Shown here one piece after another: positions 26,303 through 34,683 of a DNA stretch of 64,000 nt. Source of the DNA: Allobosea sp. OK403 (GTDB lineage Bacteria > Pseudomonadota > Alphaproteobacteria > Rhizobiales > Beijerinckiaceae). Location of the stretch: positions 181,124 through 245,123 of the forward strand of contig NZ_FOQV01000009.1 of assembly GCF_900113835.1 (NCBI RefSeq), read 5' to 3'. The translations under genes were made by a program, and so were the position numbers. Every line of letters begins with the position of its first letter. Within the stretch, counting starts at the first letter, position 1. The notes under the pieces are model-generated. The model had not been told where the DNA came from, ran no database searches, and was given only the letters and a program-made list of their open reading frames with translations.

Positions 26303-26421
26303 ACCGCGCCGACACCCCGAAGATCCGCCCCGCCGGCGCTCTCTCCGTCGCCATGAAGCTCGTCATGCTCGCCATGGTGATGCCGCGCGTGCTGCGCTTC
26401 AAATTGAGGCGCGGGCGATGA
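26299..26421 (+). CDS. small 40-residue protein between cysS and cimA
   Basis: This small open frame begins with ATGA overlapping the cysS stop and ends with a TGA overlapping the cimA ATG, so it is joined to both neighbours by 4-base overlaps. The product starts MNRADTPKIRPAGALSVAMK, has a short Met-rich hydrophobic stretch (KLVMLAMVMPRVLRF) and ends KLRRGR. I do not recognise it. The double overlap is good evidence that it is translated, since it would carry ribosomes from cysS into cimA. Confidence 0.6.
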   Translation: MNRADTPKIRPAGALSVAMKLVMLAMVMPRVLRFKLRRGR

Positions 26422-28016
26422 GCGCTACCCGCATCCACCTCTTCGACACCACTTTGCGCGACGGCGCGCAGACGACGGGCGTCGATTTCTCGCTCGACGA
26501 CAAGCGCAGCGTCGCCGCCCTGCTCGACAAGCTCGGCATCGACTATGTCGAGGGCGGCTATCCCGGCGCCAATCCGCTGGATACGGCGTTCTTCGCGCAA
26601 AAGCCGACGACGCAGGCCAAATTCGCCGCCTTCGGCATGACCAAGCGCGCCGGCCGCTCCGCCGCGAATGATCCCGGCATCGCAGCGTTGCTGGAGGCCA
26701 AGGCCGACACCATCGTCTTCGTCGCCAAGGCCTGGGACTACCATGTCCATGTCGCGCTCGAGATTCCGCTCGAAGACAACCTCATCGGTATCGCTGAAAG
26801 CGTCGAAGCCGCCAGGGCCGCCGGCCGCGAGGTCATGCTCGATTGCGAGCACTTCTTCGACGGCTTCAAGGCCAATCCCGATTATGCGCTCTCCTGCGCC
26901 CGCACAGCCTATGAAGCCGGGGCGCGCTGGATCGTGCTCTGCGACACCAATGGCGGCACGCTGCCCGACGAGATCGGGACAATCGTCGCAGAGGTGACGA
27001 AAACCATTCCCGGCGACCATCTCGGCATCCACGCCCATGATGATTGCGGCTGTGCGGTGGCCAATTCGCTGGCTGCTGTCGAGGCGGGTGCGCGCCAGAT
27101 CCAGGGCACGCTGAACGGCCTCGGCGAGCGCTGCGGCAATGCCAATCTGGTGACGCTGATCGGCGCGCTGAAGCTGAAGGAGCGCTATCGCGAGCGCTTC
27201 GCCATCGGCGTCGGCGAGGCGCAGCTGGGCGAGCTCACCCATGTCTCGCGTGCGCTCGACGAGATGCTGAACCGGGCGCCCAACCGCCACGCGCCCTTCG
27301 TCGGAGCCTCCGCCTTCACCACCAAGGCCGGCATCCATGCCTCGGCCGTGCTGAAGGACCCGCGTACCTATGAGCATGTGCCGCCTGAGGCGACCGGCAA
27401 TCTGCGCAAGGTTCTGATTTCCGACCAGGGCGGGAAATCCAACCTCGTCGCCGAGCTGGAGCGCATCGGCGTGACGCTCGGCCGCGACGATCCGCGCCTC
27501 GGCCGGGTGCTCGACGAGGTCAAGGAGAAGGAGGCTCAAGGCTACGCTTTCGAGGGTGCCGACGCATCCTTCTTCCTGCTCGCCAAGCGCATCATCGGCG
27601 AATTGCCGGCCTATTTCGAGATCGAGCGCTTCACCGCCAATGTCGAGCGACGCCACAATGCGCTGGGCGAACTCGTCACCTTCTCCGAGGCGATCGTGAA
27701 GGTGAAGGTTGGCGAGGAGGTGCTGATCTCGGTCGCCGAGAGTGCGCTCGGCCCGGTCAACGCGCTCGACCTGGCGCTGCGCAAGGATCTCGGCCGCTAT
27801 CAGTCATTGATCGAGGGCCTGCGCCTCGTCGACTACAAGGTCCGGGTCTTCCAGGGCGGCACGGACGCGGTCACCCGCGTGCTGATCGAGTCGGCCGACG
27901 AGACCGGCGCGCGCTGGACCACGGTCGGCGTCAGCGCCAACATCATCGACGCTTCGTTCCAGGCGCTGGTGGATTCGATCACCTACAAGCTGATGCGCGA
28001 GGGCGCGACGGCTTGA
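26418..28016 (+). CDS. cimA: (R)-citramalate synthase
   Basis: This 532-residue enzyme condenses pyruvate with acetyl-CoA to citramalate, the first step of the threonine-independent isoleucine route. The N-terminal TIM barrel opens IHLFDTTLRDGAQTTGVDFS, with the metal-binding Asp and catalytic Arg. The metal histidines are in LGIHAHDDCGCAVANSLAAVEAGARQIQGTLNGLGERCGNAN. The CimA-type FVGASAFTTKAGIHASAV follows, and a C-terminal LeuA-like regulatory domain (about 400-530) probably gives feedback control by isoleucine. Isopropylmalate synthase is the nearest alternative, but the motif set and length fit CimA. Confidence 0.92.
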   Translation: MSATRIHLFDTTLRDGAQTTGVDFSLDDKRSVAALLDKLGIDYVEGGYPGANPLDTAFFAQKPTTQAKFAAFGMTKRAGRSAANDPGIAALLEAKADTIVFVAKAWDYHVHVALEIPLEDNLIGIAESVEAARAAGREVMLDCEHFFDGFKANPDYALSCARTAYEAGARWIVLCDTNGGTLPDEIGTIVAEVTKTIPGDHLGIHAHDDCGCAVANSLAAVEAGARQIQGTLNGLGERCGNANLVTLIGALKLKERYRERFAIGVGEAQLGELTHVSRALDEMLNRAPNRHAPFVGASAFTTKAGIHASAVLKDPRTYEHVPPEATGNLRKVLISDQGGKSNLVAELERIGVTLGRDDPRLGRVLDEVKEKEAQGYAFEGADASFFLLAKRIIGELPAYFEIERFTANVERRHNALGELVTFSEAIVKVKVGEEVLISVAESALGPVNALDLALRKDLGRYQSLIEGLRLVDYKVRVFQGGTDAVTRVLIESADETGARWTTVGVSANIIDASFQALVDSITYKLMREGATA

Positions 28017-28055
28017 GGCGAGTTGGCGGAAACGCTCGACCATAACGATCTATGC

Positions 28056-28264
28056 GCGGGGAACCCTTCTCCCGCATCGAAGTCGGGTCCACCCGATTTC
28101 GACACTCTAAGTGCTGAACTCGGGCAAGCCCGAGTTCAGTGAGAAGGGCAGGGATGAGGGTGTGCCGTTCGTTGTTGATGCGCAGCGGAGCCGTTGCGCC
28201 TTCTACTGAGAGGGCACACCCTCATCCGGCGCTCCGCGCCACCTTCTCCCATCCGGGAGAAGGA
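28056..28264. repeat. multi-stem repeat, family D
   Basis: Between cimA and the next gene lies a large structure. It includes stem TCGAAGTCGGGT...ACCCGATTTCGA (28078-28103) and stem CTGAACTCGGGC...GCCCGAGTTCAG (28114-28139). It is framed by TTCTCCCGCATC/GAGAAGGG-type arms and followed by GGATGAGGGTGTGCC...GGCACACCCTCATCC. An inverted copy with paired substitutions is at about 33962-34062; related arms occur at 33340-33600. Confidence 0.85.
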
Positions 28265-28283
28265 AAGAGGGCGAAATGACTGC

Positions 28284-28634
28284 TCACTCCGTCAGGCGGA
28301 TGACCCTGTCCCTGCACAGATCCATGCTCTCGCCGTCGCTCTCGGCGTCGTCGCCGAAGCGGGCGAGCACGTAGTAGTTGCAGCCCGAGGGCTTGTTGAG
28401 CTTGATCGCCGTGCTCTTGCCCGGCTCCAGTGGCTTGGCGAGCTTGCCGACGAGGCGCGACTGGTCGCCGGTGGTGGCGATCTCGAAGGTCGTCAGGGGT
28501 GATGCCCGCATATTGGTGATCTTGATCTGCGCCGGCGGCTTGGCCTTCTGCGCCGCGGCGGGAGCGGCTGCGAGCATCAACCCGGCGCAGAGGCCCGCAG
28601 CGGCGGTGGCGATAACGCGTTGGAACTTCATCAT
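28284..28634 (-). CDS. hypothetical periplasmic protein
   Basis: This is a 116-residue protein with a clear signal peptide (KFQRVIATAAAGLCAGLMLAAAPAAAQ). The mature part (about 90 residues) is beta-rich: AQIKITNMRASPLTTFEIATTGDQSRLVGKLAKPLEPGKS, then GCNYYVLARFGDDAESDGESMDLCRDRVIRLTE with two cysteines. Small proteins of this shape recur in Hyphomicrobiales without a known role. Start MMKFQ at 28634 is preferred over in-frame codons further up. Confidence 0.78.
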   Translation of the reverse strand: MMKFQRVIATAAAGLCAGLMLAAAPAAAQKAKPPAQIKITNMRASPLTTFEIATTGDQSRLVGKLAKPLEPGKSTAIKLNKPSGCNYYVLARFGDDAESDGESMDLCRDRVIRLTE

Positions 28635-28801
28635 TGTTTCGTCCCCATTAGCAAAGCTTTGGCGTTGTCCGCGGGTATCTGACACCGGGCTTGGGACGAG
28701 AACAAGGCAGCACGCCGGCGCAATCGGAACCTTGCGCCGGTTGGGCATGCATTGCCGCGCGAATGCGCCTATATCACCCGGCCAACTGGAATCGTTTCAA
28801 G

Positions 28802-30715
28802 ATGTCTCCGCCAGCCGCGTCCAACCCGCCGCCGAGCTTTGCCCGCTCGGCCGTGCTTCAACCCGGCTCCGGCTTCGTCGCGACCTTCCGCGCGCTCTGG
28901 CCCTATCTCTGGCCGGCCGACCGCGCCGATCTGCGCAAGCGCGTCGTGCTCGCCTTCGCGCTGTTGGTTGCGGGCCGCATCGTGCTGATGGGCGTGCCCT
29001 TCGCCTTCAAATGGACGACGGATGCGCTCGCCAATACGCCGACCAGCCTGGAGCGCTGGCTGCCCTGGCTCGTCGGCGCGCCGCTGGCGCTGACGGTGAT
29101 CTACGGGCTGGCCCGCGTCGGCTCGGCCGCCTTCATCCAGCTGCGCGATGCGCTGTTTGCGCCGGTCTTCATGCATGCGGTGCGCACGCTGGCGCTGCAG
29201 ACCTTCGGCCATCTGCATTATCTCTCGCTGCGCTTCCATTTGGAGCGCAAGACCGGCGGCCTGACCCGGGTCCTGGAGCGCGGCCGCAACGGCATCGAGG
29301 AGATGGTCCGGCTCGGCCTCAACCAGCTCGTGCCGGTGGTGATCGAGCTCGTGCTGATCATCGCCGTGCTGCTGACGATCTTCAACTGGGTCTATGTCGT
29401 CGTACTGGTCGTGATGGTGACGACCTATATGACCTACACCATCAAGGCGACGGAGTGGCGCATCGCCATCCGCTCGCAGATGAACGAGTCCGATACCGAC
29501 GCCAATTCCAAGGCGATCGACTCGCTCTTGAACTACGAGACGGTGAAGTATTTCGGCGCCGAAGCCCGCGAGACGGCGCGCTACGACCTTTCGATGGCGC
29601 GCTATGAGCGCAATTCGATCAAGGCCTACACCTCGCTCGCCTGGCTCAATTTCGGCCAGGCTGCGATCTTCGCCGCCGGCCTGACGCTCTCGATGGTGAT
29701 GGCGGTGCAGGGCTTTCGCGCGGGCACGCTGACCGTCGGCGATTTCGTGCTGATCAACGCCATGCTGATCCAGCTCTACCAGCCGCTGAATTTCATGGGC
29801 ACCGTCTATCGCGAGATCAAGCAGGCGACGCTCGACATCGAGCAGATGTTCTCGCTGATCGGGAAAGATCCCGAGATCCAGGACAAGCCGGGTGCGCTGC
29901 CGCTGCGGGTCGATGCCGGCGAGGTCCGCTTCGAGGACGTCCATTTCGCCTATATCCCGGAGCGGCCGATCCTGAAGGGCATCTCCTTCACCGTGCCGCC
30001 GGGCAAGACCATCGCGATCGTCGGGCCTTCGGGCGCCGGCAAGTCGACGATCTCGCGCCTGCTGTTCCGCTTCTATGAGCCCAATGCCGGCCGCATCCTG
30101 ATCGACGGGCAGCCGATCGCGGATGTCCAGCAGGTCAGCCTGCGGGCGGCGATCGGCATGGTTCCGCAGGACACGGTGCTGTTCAACGACACGATCGAAT
30201 ACAACATCCGCTATGGCCGGCCCGATGCGAGCGAGGCTGAAGTCGAGGAGGCGGCGCGGCTCGCCCAGATCGACCGCTTCATCAAATCCCTGCCGGAGGG
30301 CTATGCCACCTCGGTCGGCGAGCGCGGCCTTAAGCTCTCGGGCGGCGAGAAGCAGCGCGTCGCGATTGCCCGTACCATCCTCAAGGGCCCGCCCGTGCTG
30401 GTTCTGGACGAGGCGACCTCGGCGCTCGATTCCTTTACCGAGAAGGAGATCCAGGATGCGCTCGACCGGGTCAGCGAGGGCCGCACCACTTTGGTCATCG
30501 CCCACCGGCTCTCGACCGTGATCAATGCCGACGAGATCATCGTGCTCGACAAGGGCCTGATCGTCGAGCGCGGCAGCCATCCGCAACTGCTCGCGGCCGA
30601 TGGCGTCTATGCGGCGCTCTGGAACCGCCAGCGCCAGGTCGACGAGGCCAAGGCGACGCTGCAGCGCGCGACCGCGGAGGAAGCGCCGAGCGTCAGGGTC
30701 AGCCTGACGGAGTAG
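28802..30715 (+). CDS. Atm1/ABCB7-type ABC exporter (fused permease and ATPase)
   Basis: This is a 637-residue half-transporter. The membrane domain (about 45-340) includes the Atm1-type segment LSLRFHLERKTGGLTRVLERGRNGIEEM and NYETVKYFGAEARE, both characteristic of mitochondrial and bacterial Atm1. The ATPase has Walker A GPSGAGKST, signature LSGGEKQRVAIAR, Walker B VLVLDEATSALD and switch His in IAHRLST. Relatives export glutathione-bound sulfur or metal-thiol conjugates and protect against heavy metals. ATG at 28802 is chosen by family length. It is monocistronic. Confidence 0.92.
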   Translation: MSPPAASNPPPSFARSAVLQPGSGFVATFRALWPYLWPADRADLRKRVVLAFALLVAGRIVLMGVPFAFKWTTDALANTPTSLERWLPWLVGAPLALTVIYGLARVGSAAFIQLRDALFAPVFMHAVRTLALQTFGHLHYLSLRFHLERKTGGLTRVLERGRNGIEEMVRLGLNQLVPVVIELVLIIAVLLTIFNWVYVVVLVVMVTTYMTYTIKATEWRIAIRSQMNESDTDANSKAIDSLLNYETVKYFGAEARETARYDLSMARYERNSIKAYTSLAWLNFGQAAIFAAGLTLSMVMAVQGFRAGTLTVGDFVLINAMLIQLYQPLNFMGTVYREIKQATLDIEQMFSLIGKDPEIQDKPGALPLRVDAGEVRFEDVHFAYIPERPILKGISFTVPPGKTIAIVGPSGAGKSTISRLLFRFYEPNAGRILIDGQPIADVQQVSLRAAIGMVPQDTVLFNDTIEYNIRYGRPDASEAEVEEAARLAQIDRFIKSLPEGYATSVGERGLKLSGGEKQRVAIARTILKGPPVLVLDEATSALDSFTEKEIQDALDRVSEGRTTLVIAHRLSTVINADEIIVLDKGLIVERGSHPQLLAADGVYAALWNRQRQVDEAKATLQRATAEEAPSVRVSLTE

Positions 30716-30964
30716 CCGGCAGGGCGCTCAGCGCTTCAAGCTGACGCTACGGCATTGACTTTTCGCAGAATACGGATATCTCGCAATCAAGACGCTAGCA
30801 CCGGTCAGGTCATCCTGGCTCGCGTGGCCTCCGGGTCGTCGTTTCTTTCTTTTGGCTGATCGCCGCCTTCGGGCCGCATCAGCGTCTTTCCCCGTTCAAA
30901 CCAAATCCAGGCGCACGCAGCGCCCGACAAGACGAGGCGCGCGGCCCCAACCGGAGCCACACAT

Positions 30965-31045
30965 ATGATCACCGCCGGCTACGCCATTCTGGCCCTCGGC
31001 TACGCTCTCCTGGTCCTCGCCGCCCTGACCGGCGTCGGCCACTGA
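30965..31045 (+). CDS. 26-residue single-pass membrane peptide
   Basis: The frame opens with ATG 8 bases after GGAG and encodes MITAGYAILALGYALLVLAA followed by LTGVGH and a stop. It is one hydrophobic helix with short polar ends. A perfect 14-bp hairpin begins 6 bases after the stop, so ribosome site, frame and terminator form a complete mini-gene in an otherwise empty interval. The function is unknown. Upstream (30716-30964) TTGACT at 30754 might be a -35 box, but no -10 is convincing. Confidence 0.6.
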   Translation: MITAGYAILALGYALLVLAALTGVGH

Positions 31046-31051
31046 AGAGAC

Positions 31052-31083
31052 CGCCACCCCGGAGCAAGAGCTCCGGGGTGGCG
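31052..31083 (+). terminator. strong hairpin after the 26-residue ORF
   Basis: CGCCACCCCGGAGC and its exact complement enclose an AAGA loop. Without a T-run it may be a terminator or an mRNA stabiliser; placement directly after the mini-gene supports the former. Confidence 0.7.
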
Positions 31084-31197
31084 AGCCGGGCGAAGGTCAT
31101 GGCGCGCCGAATGAAATCGCTCGGCAGCCGCCCTCGAATGCGGCACGATGGCCATTGCCGCATTTGCGTTGCGGCTCCATCGAAGCGGGGGCTTCCA

Positions 31198-31686
31198 ATG
31201 TTCGATCCGACCAGTTTCGTAGGCTTTCACACCTGGCTCAGCATCATCGCCATCCTGGCGGGTATTCCCGTCGCGATCGGCCTGCTCAAGGGCCATACCG
31301 TTCCGCGCTGGACCGGGGTCTATCTCGCCACCGCCTTCGCCACGAGCGCGACGGGCTACGGCTTCCCCTTCACCGGCGTGTTGCCTTCCCATATCGTCGG
31401 GGCGATCTCGCTCGCGCTGCTGATCGTGGCGGGTTTTTCGCTTTATGGTCGCGGTCTCGCCGATGGCTGGCGGCGGATCTATGCGATCACCGCGATGCTG
31501 GCGCTTTATCTGCTGGTCTTCGTCGCCGTGGCGCAGGCCTTCCTCAAGGTGCCGGCGCTGCGCGCGCTCGCGCCGACGCAAGGCGAGCCGCCCTTCGCGA
31601 TCGCGCAGGGCGTGGTGCTGGTCGTCTTCGCCGTGCTGACCTGGCTCGCCGCGAGGCGCTTCACCAGCGTTCACGTGGCCGCCTGA
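31198..31686 (+). CDS. hypothetical four-helix membrane protein
   Basis: This is a 162-residue protein with about four hydrophobic segments (near residues 9-28, 40-70, 78-108 and 130-155). MFDPTSFVGFHTWLSIIAILAG opens it and TSATGYGFPFTGVLPSHIVG is the most distinctive stretch. I do not recognise a named family; similar four-helix proteins are annotated only as hypothetical. In-frame codons from 31078 would add 40 basic residues, but the ATG at 31198 starts right at the helix-rich part. Confidence 0.72.
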   Translation: MFDPTSFVGFHTWLSIIAILAGIPVAIGLLKGHTVPRWTGVYLATAFATSATGYGFPFTGVLPSHIVGAISLALLIVAGFSLYGRGLADGWRRIYAITAMLALYLLVFVAVAQAFLKVPALRALAPTQGEPPFAIAQGVVLVVFAVLTWLAARRFTSVHVAA

Positions 31687-31693
31687 CAACCAC

Positions 31694-31845
31694 GCCGTCA
31701 TTCCGGGGCGACCCGCAGGGTCGAGCCCGGAACCCAGAACCGCAGGTCGTTACGAGATAAGCGCGGCTGATGCGGTGCTCGATTCCCAGTAGCATCGGTT
31801 CTGGGTTCCGGGCTCTTCGCTGTGCGAAGCCCCGGAATGACGCGG
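31694..31845. repeat. palindromic repeat, family B
   Basis: Arms CCGTCATTCCGGGGCGACC and GAAGCCCCGGAATGACGCGG, with inner GAGCCCGGAACCCAGAACCG and CGGTTCTGGGTTCCGGGCTC pairing over 20 bases. It lies between the membrane protein gene and the convergent P450 gene and may end transcription from both sides. Confidence 0.9.
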
Positions 31846-31874
31846 TGGTTCTGAGCCAAGGCTGGAAAAGACTC

Positions 31875-33284
31875 TCAGGCCCGTGCCGTCGCCGTCATCA
31901 GCAACGGCCGCTTCGGCCGCAAGGTGATCTTCAAGGTCGGCTCGGGCGGCTCCTGCGTCAGCGGCTCCAGCCTGATCGCGCGCAGCAGCACGGCCAGGAT
32001 CGCGACCGCCTCCATGGTGGCAAAGGCGCTGCCGATGCAGATGCGCGGCCCGGCCCCGAAGGGCATATAGGCATAGCGATGCCGCAGGCGCGCGGCCTCG
32101 CCCAGGAAGCGGGCCGGGTCGAAGAGATCGGGCTGGTCCCAGAGCCGCTCATGCCGGTGCACCGCCTGGATCGGCACATAAAGCACCATGCCTTCCTTCA
32201 GCGCGACGCCGCCCAGCTGGAAGGGTTCCTCGACCTGCCGGGTGATGACCGGCACGGGCGGGTAGAGCCGCATCGCCTCCTGGAAGACGGCCCTGGTCAA
32301 TGGCAGCGCCATGATATGCTCCGGCTTGAGCGCGCTGCCGCCGGTCACCGCCTCGATCTCCGCCAGTACGGCATCCTCGACCGCGCGATGCCGGGACAGG
32401 AGGTGGAAGGTCCAGGCCAGGCCGAGCGCGGTCGTCTCATGCCCGGCGGTGACGAAGGTCAGCAGGTTGTCGACGATCTCGGCGTCGCTCATCGCGCGGC
32501 CGGATTCGGGGTCGGCGCTGGCGAGCAGCATGTCGACGAGGTCGTTGCGGTGCTGGCCGCTCGCGCGCCGCTTGGCGACCATCGCGCCCAGGGTCGCGCG
32601 CAGATAGCCGACTGAGGCAAGCGCGCGGCTGCGGCCGGGATAAGGCAGCCATTCCGGCGCGCGGAGCAGGCTGTAGGCGAACATGAAGTTGCTCGGTTCG
32701 AGATAGTCGGTGATGGCACCCTCGACCTTGCCGGCGTCGAAATCGCCGCTGCCCGAAAGCATGGTCTCGACGATGATGGCGAAGGTGGTGTGCATCATCT
32801 CGTGGCCGATATCGAGCGGCCGGGTCTTGTCGGGCCAAATTTCCTTGTCGAGCCAGCCGTCGCGCGTCGCCTCGGCGGCTGCGATCATCGCCGGCAGGAA
32901 GCCGGTCAGGCTGTCATGCTGGAAGCCTGCCGCGACCGCGCGGCGCTGCCAGCGCCAATGCGCGCCATCGGCCGTCAGCAGGCCCTGGCCGAGGGCGGGG
33001 CCGAGCACGCGGCGCATGGTGTCGCCCTTGCCGAGCGCGTCGGCATTGCGCAGCAGCGCCTCCTGGATCAGCGCGGGGTCGCAGATATAGAGGCTGTCCC
33101 GCCCGGCGACGCGCGAGAGCACGAGCTTCTCCGAGAACGCCTCCGGCGGTATCGCGCTGAGCGGGTTGCGCAGCAGCGAGGTCAGCACGGTGAGCGAGGA
33201 GCGCCGGCACCGGAACGGGATTTCGGGAGCGAGTTCGGTGGCGGCGTCGGCCATCATGGTCAAGGCTTCGGTCTCCCGGTTCAT
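31875..33284 (-). CDS. cytochrome P450
   Basis: This heme monooxygenase of about 469 residues resembles the CYP102/CYP4-like soluble bacterial P450s. The I-helix oxygen-activation motif is TFVTAGHETTALGLAW, the K-helix ExxR is in FQEAMRLYPPVPV, and the heme-binding loop is MPFGAGPRICIGSAFATMEAVAIL with the proximal Cys. No ferredoxin or reductase is adjacent, so electrons come from elsewhere. Fatty acids or similar lipids are plausible substrates for this clan, which is inference. The start may be 33284 or one of two ATGs near 33257. Confidence 0.92.
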   Translation of the reverse strand: MNRETEALTMMADAATELAPEIPFRCRRSSLTVLTSLLRNPLSAIPPEAFSEKLVLSRVAGRDSLYICDPALIQEALLRNADALGKGDTMRRVLGPALGQGLLTADGAHWRWQRRAVAAGFQHDSLTGFLPAMIAAAEATRDGWLDKEIWPDKTRPLDIGHEMMHTTFAIIVETMLSGSGDFDAGKVEGAITDYLEPSNFMFAYSLLRAPEWLPYPGRSRALASVGYLRATLGAMVAKRRASGQHRNDLVDMLLASADPESGRAMSDAEIVDNLLTFVTAGHETTALGLAWTFHLLSRHRAVEDAVLAEIEAVTGGSALKPEHIMALPLTRAVFQEAMRLYPPVPVITRQVEEPFQLGGVALKEGMVLYVPIQAVHRHERLWDQPDLFDPARFLGEAARLRHRYAYMPFGAGPRICIGSAFATMEAVAILAVLLRAIRLEPLTQEPPEPTLKITLRPKRPLLMTATARA

Positions 33285-33339
33285 GCCCCGCAACGCGCCG
33301 GCATTGTGCCTGCGAATGTGGCGAATGAACAACCGTCCG

Positions 33340-33580
33340 AAGTCCAGCGGGCGCGGGGGATGCGGCGCGCCTTCCCTTCTCCCCTCGCGGGGGAGCGGCG
33401 TCATGCTCGGGTCTTCACTGCGTTCCGCCTGAGCATGACGGCAAGGCGCGGGGAACCCTTCTCCTGTAAGGAGAAGGGCAGGGATGAGGTGTCGGCCCCT
33501 GGACCAGCGGTGTGCAGACCTCACAGCAGCGCACATGAGTGTCGTGCGGCAAGCGGGCGACAGCTCACTTCGCGTTCTCC
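33340..33580. repeat. intergenic repeat arms (family D related)
   Basis: This stretch between the P450 start and the DUF559 gene has CCTTCTCC/GGAGAAGG arms, a GTCATGCTCGGG...CCTGAGCATGACG pair (33400-33440) and GAGAAGGGCAGGGATGAGGTG, also seen at 28140. It contains no gene. It resembles a rearranged copy of the 28056 element. Confidence 0.6.
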
Positions 33581-33940
33581 CTACAGGGGAGGGTTCTCCG
33601 TCGAGGTTCCGGCCGCCTCGCGGATACGGGCAATGACGGTGTCGCGGTCGTTGAGCACCGTTTCATTGCCGAAGCGGATCACCATGAAGCCGTGGCGCTC
33701 GATCTCCTCTGATCGCGACGCGTCATACTCACGCTCGACATCATGCTGCCTGCCATCGAGTTCGACGATGAGCTTGCGCTCGAAGCAGAGGAAATCGACG
33801 GTGTAGCCAAGCAGCGGCGCCTGACGTCGGAACTTGAGACCGTCGAGACGGCGCGCGCGCAGCAGGTCCCAGAGGATGTCTTCCGGTTTCGTCGATTGCC
33901 GGCGGAGCGTCCTTGCGAAACTCTGTTGTTCCGTCGCCAT
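33581..33940 (-). CDS. DUF559 domain protein (PD-(D/E)XK nuclease-like)
   Basis: This is a 119-residue protein opening with the family pattern FARTLRRQSTKPEDILWDLLRARRLDGLKFRRQAPL. Nuclease-like residues follow: D in YTVDFLCFERKLIVELDGRQHD gives the D...E-x-D arrangement of the PD-(D/E)XK fold. DUF559 proteins resemble the very-short-patch repair endonuclease, but their role is not established. No methylase is adjacent. It is flanked on both sides by repeat structures. Confidence 0.88.
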   Translation of the reverse strand: MATEQQSFARTLRRQSTKPEDILWDLLRARRLDGLKFRRQAPLLGYTVDFLCFERKLIVELDGRQHDVEREYDASRSEEIERHGFMVIRFGNETVLNDRDTVIARIREAAGTSTENPPL

Positions 33941-33961
33941 CGCGCCTCACCGTCCAACGGC

Positions 33962-34062
33962 CTACACCTCACCCCTGCCCCTCTCACTGAACCCGGGTAT
34001 ACCCGGGTTCAGAACTTGGAGTGTCGAAGTCGGGTAGACCCGACTTCGATGCAGGAGAGGGG
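33962..34062. repeat. multi-stem repeat, family D (inverted copy)
   Basis: Stems CTGAACCCGGGT...ACCCGGGTTCAG (33987-34012) and TCGAAGTCGGGT...ACCCGACTTCGA (34024-34049) match the 28056 copy read in reverse. Two base pairs of the first stem are changed on both arms together, so pairing is preserved. Confidence 0.9.
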
Positions 34063-34143
34063 TTCCCCGCGCCCTTTCCGTCGCGATCGAGTCGATGCAA
34101 AGCTACTCGCGTCAAGCCCGCGCAAGACGGCAGAACGCCCTCG

Positions 34144-34623
34144 TTATTCACCCGCCAGCTCCAGCCGGTAGCGCAGTTTCACCCGTTCGCCGCTGGCATG
34201 GCTGACATAGTCCTCCGGCACCGCGACGCTTTCGACGAGTGCGCAGCCGAGCTTTTCCAGCGTGCGTCTTGAGGCGCCATTGTCGGGCGTCGTGGTGAAC
34301 CAGAGCGCGTCGAGGCCATGGGCGCGCGCAGCCGGCAGGAGCGCGCGGACCGCCTTTGCGGCGAGCCCGCGCCCGCGAAAGGCGGGCTCGACGGAGAAGC
34401 CGATCTGGCCGGAGAGATGGGTCAGGAGATGCGTGACCGCTGGCCGCAGGCTGATCGTGCCCGCGACCATGCCATCGACCAGGATGTCGAAGCGAAAGGT
34501 GCGCACACCCCAGGGCGAGGTCTCGACCGGGTAGACATGGCTGAGACGCAAGCTGACCTCCGCGAAGGCGAGCCCGGAGGGGGGGACGTCATCCGCATCG
34601 GCCGTCGGGCCTGGCCGGGTCAT
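34144..34623 (-). CDS. GNAT-family N-acetyltransferase
   Basis: This is a 159-residue acetyltransferase. The acetyl-CoA-binding region is IGFSVEPAFRGRGLAAKAVRALLPAARAHGLDALWFTT, followed by DNGASRRTLEKLGCALVE, the usual end of the GNAT core. The substrate is unknown. It lies 229 bases before tam's stop on the same strand order (tam is upstream), so the two could be co-transcribed. Confidence 0.88.
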   Translation of the reverse strand: MTRPGPTADADDVPPSGLAFAEVSLRLSHVYPVETSPWGVRTFRFDILVDGMVAGTISLRPAVTHLLTHLSGQIGFSVEPAFRGRGLAAKAVRALLPAARAHGLDALWFTTTPDNGASRRTLEKLGCALVESVAVPEDYVSHASGERVKLRYRLELAGE

Positions 34624-34683
34624 GAGCGGTCCTCCTCTTGCGGTTGGAGCGTCCCAGTTGAAGCGTCCGAGCTCCGCCTGCGC

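Noticed and set aside
28056..34062. Possible CRISPR array from repeated palindromes
   Set aside because: Copies are few, far apart, of unequal length and without regular spacers; no cas genes are in the window.
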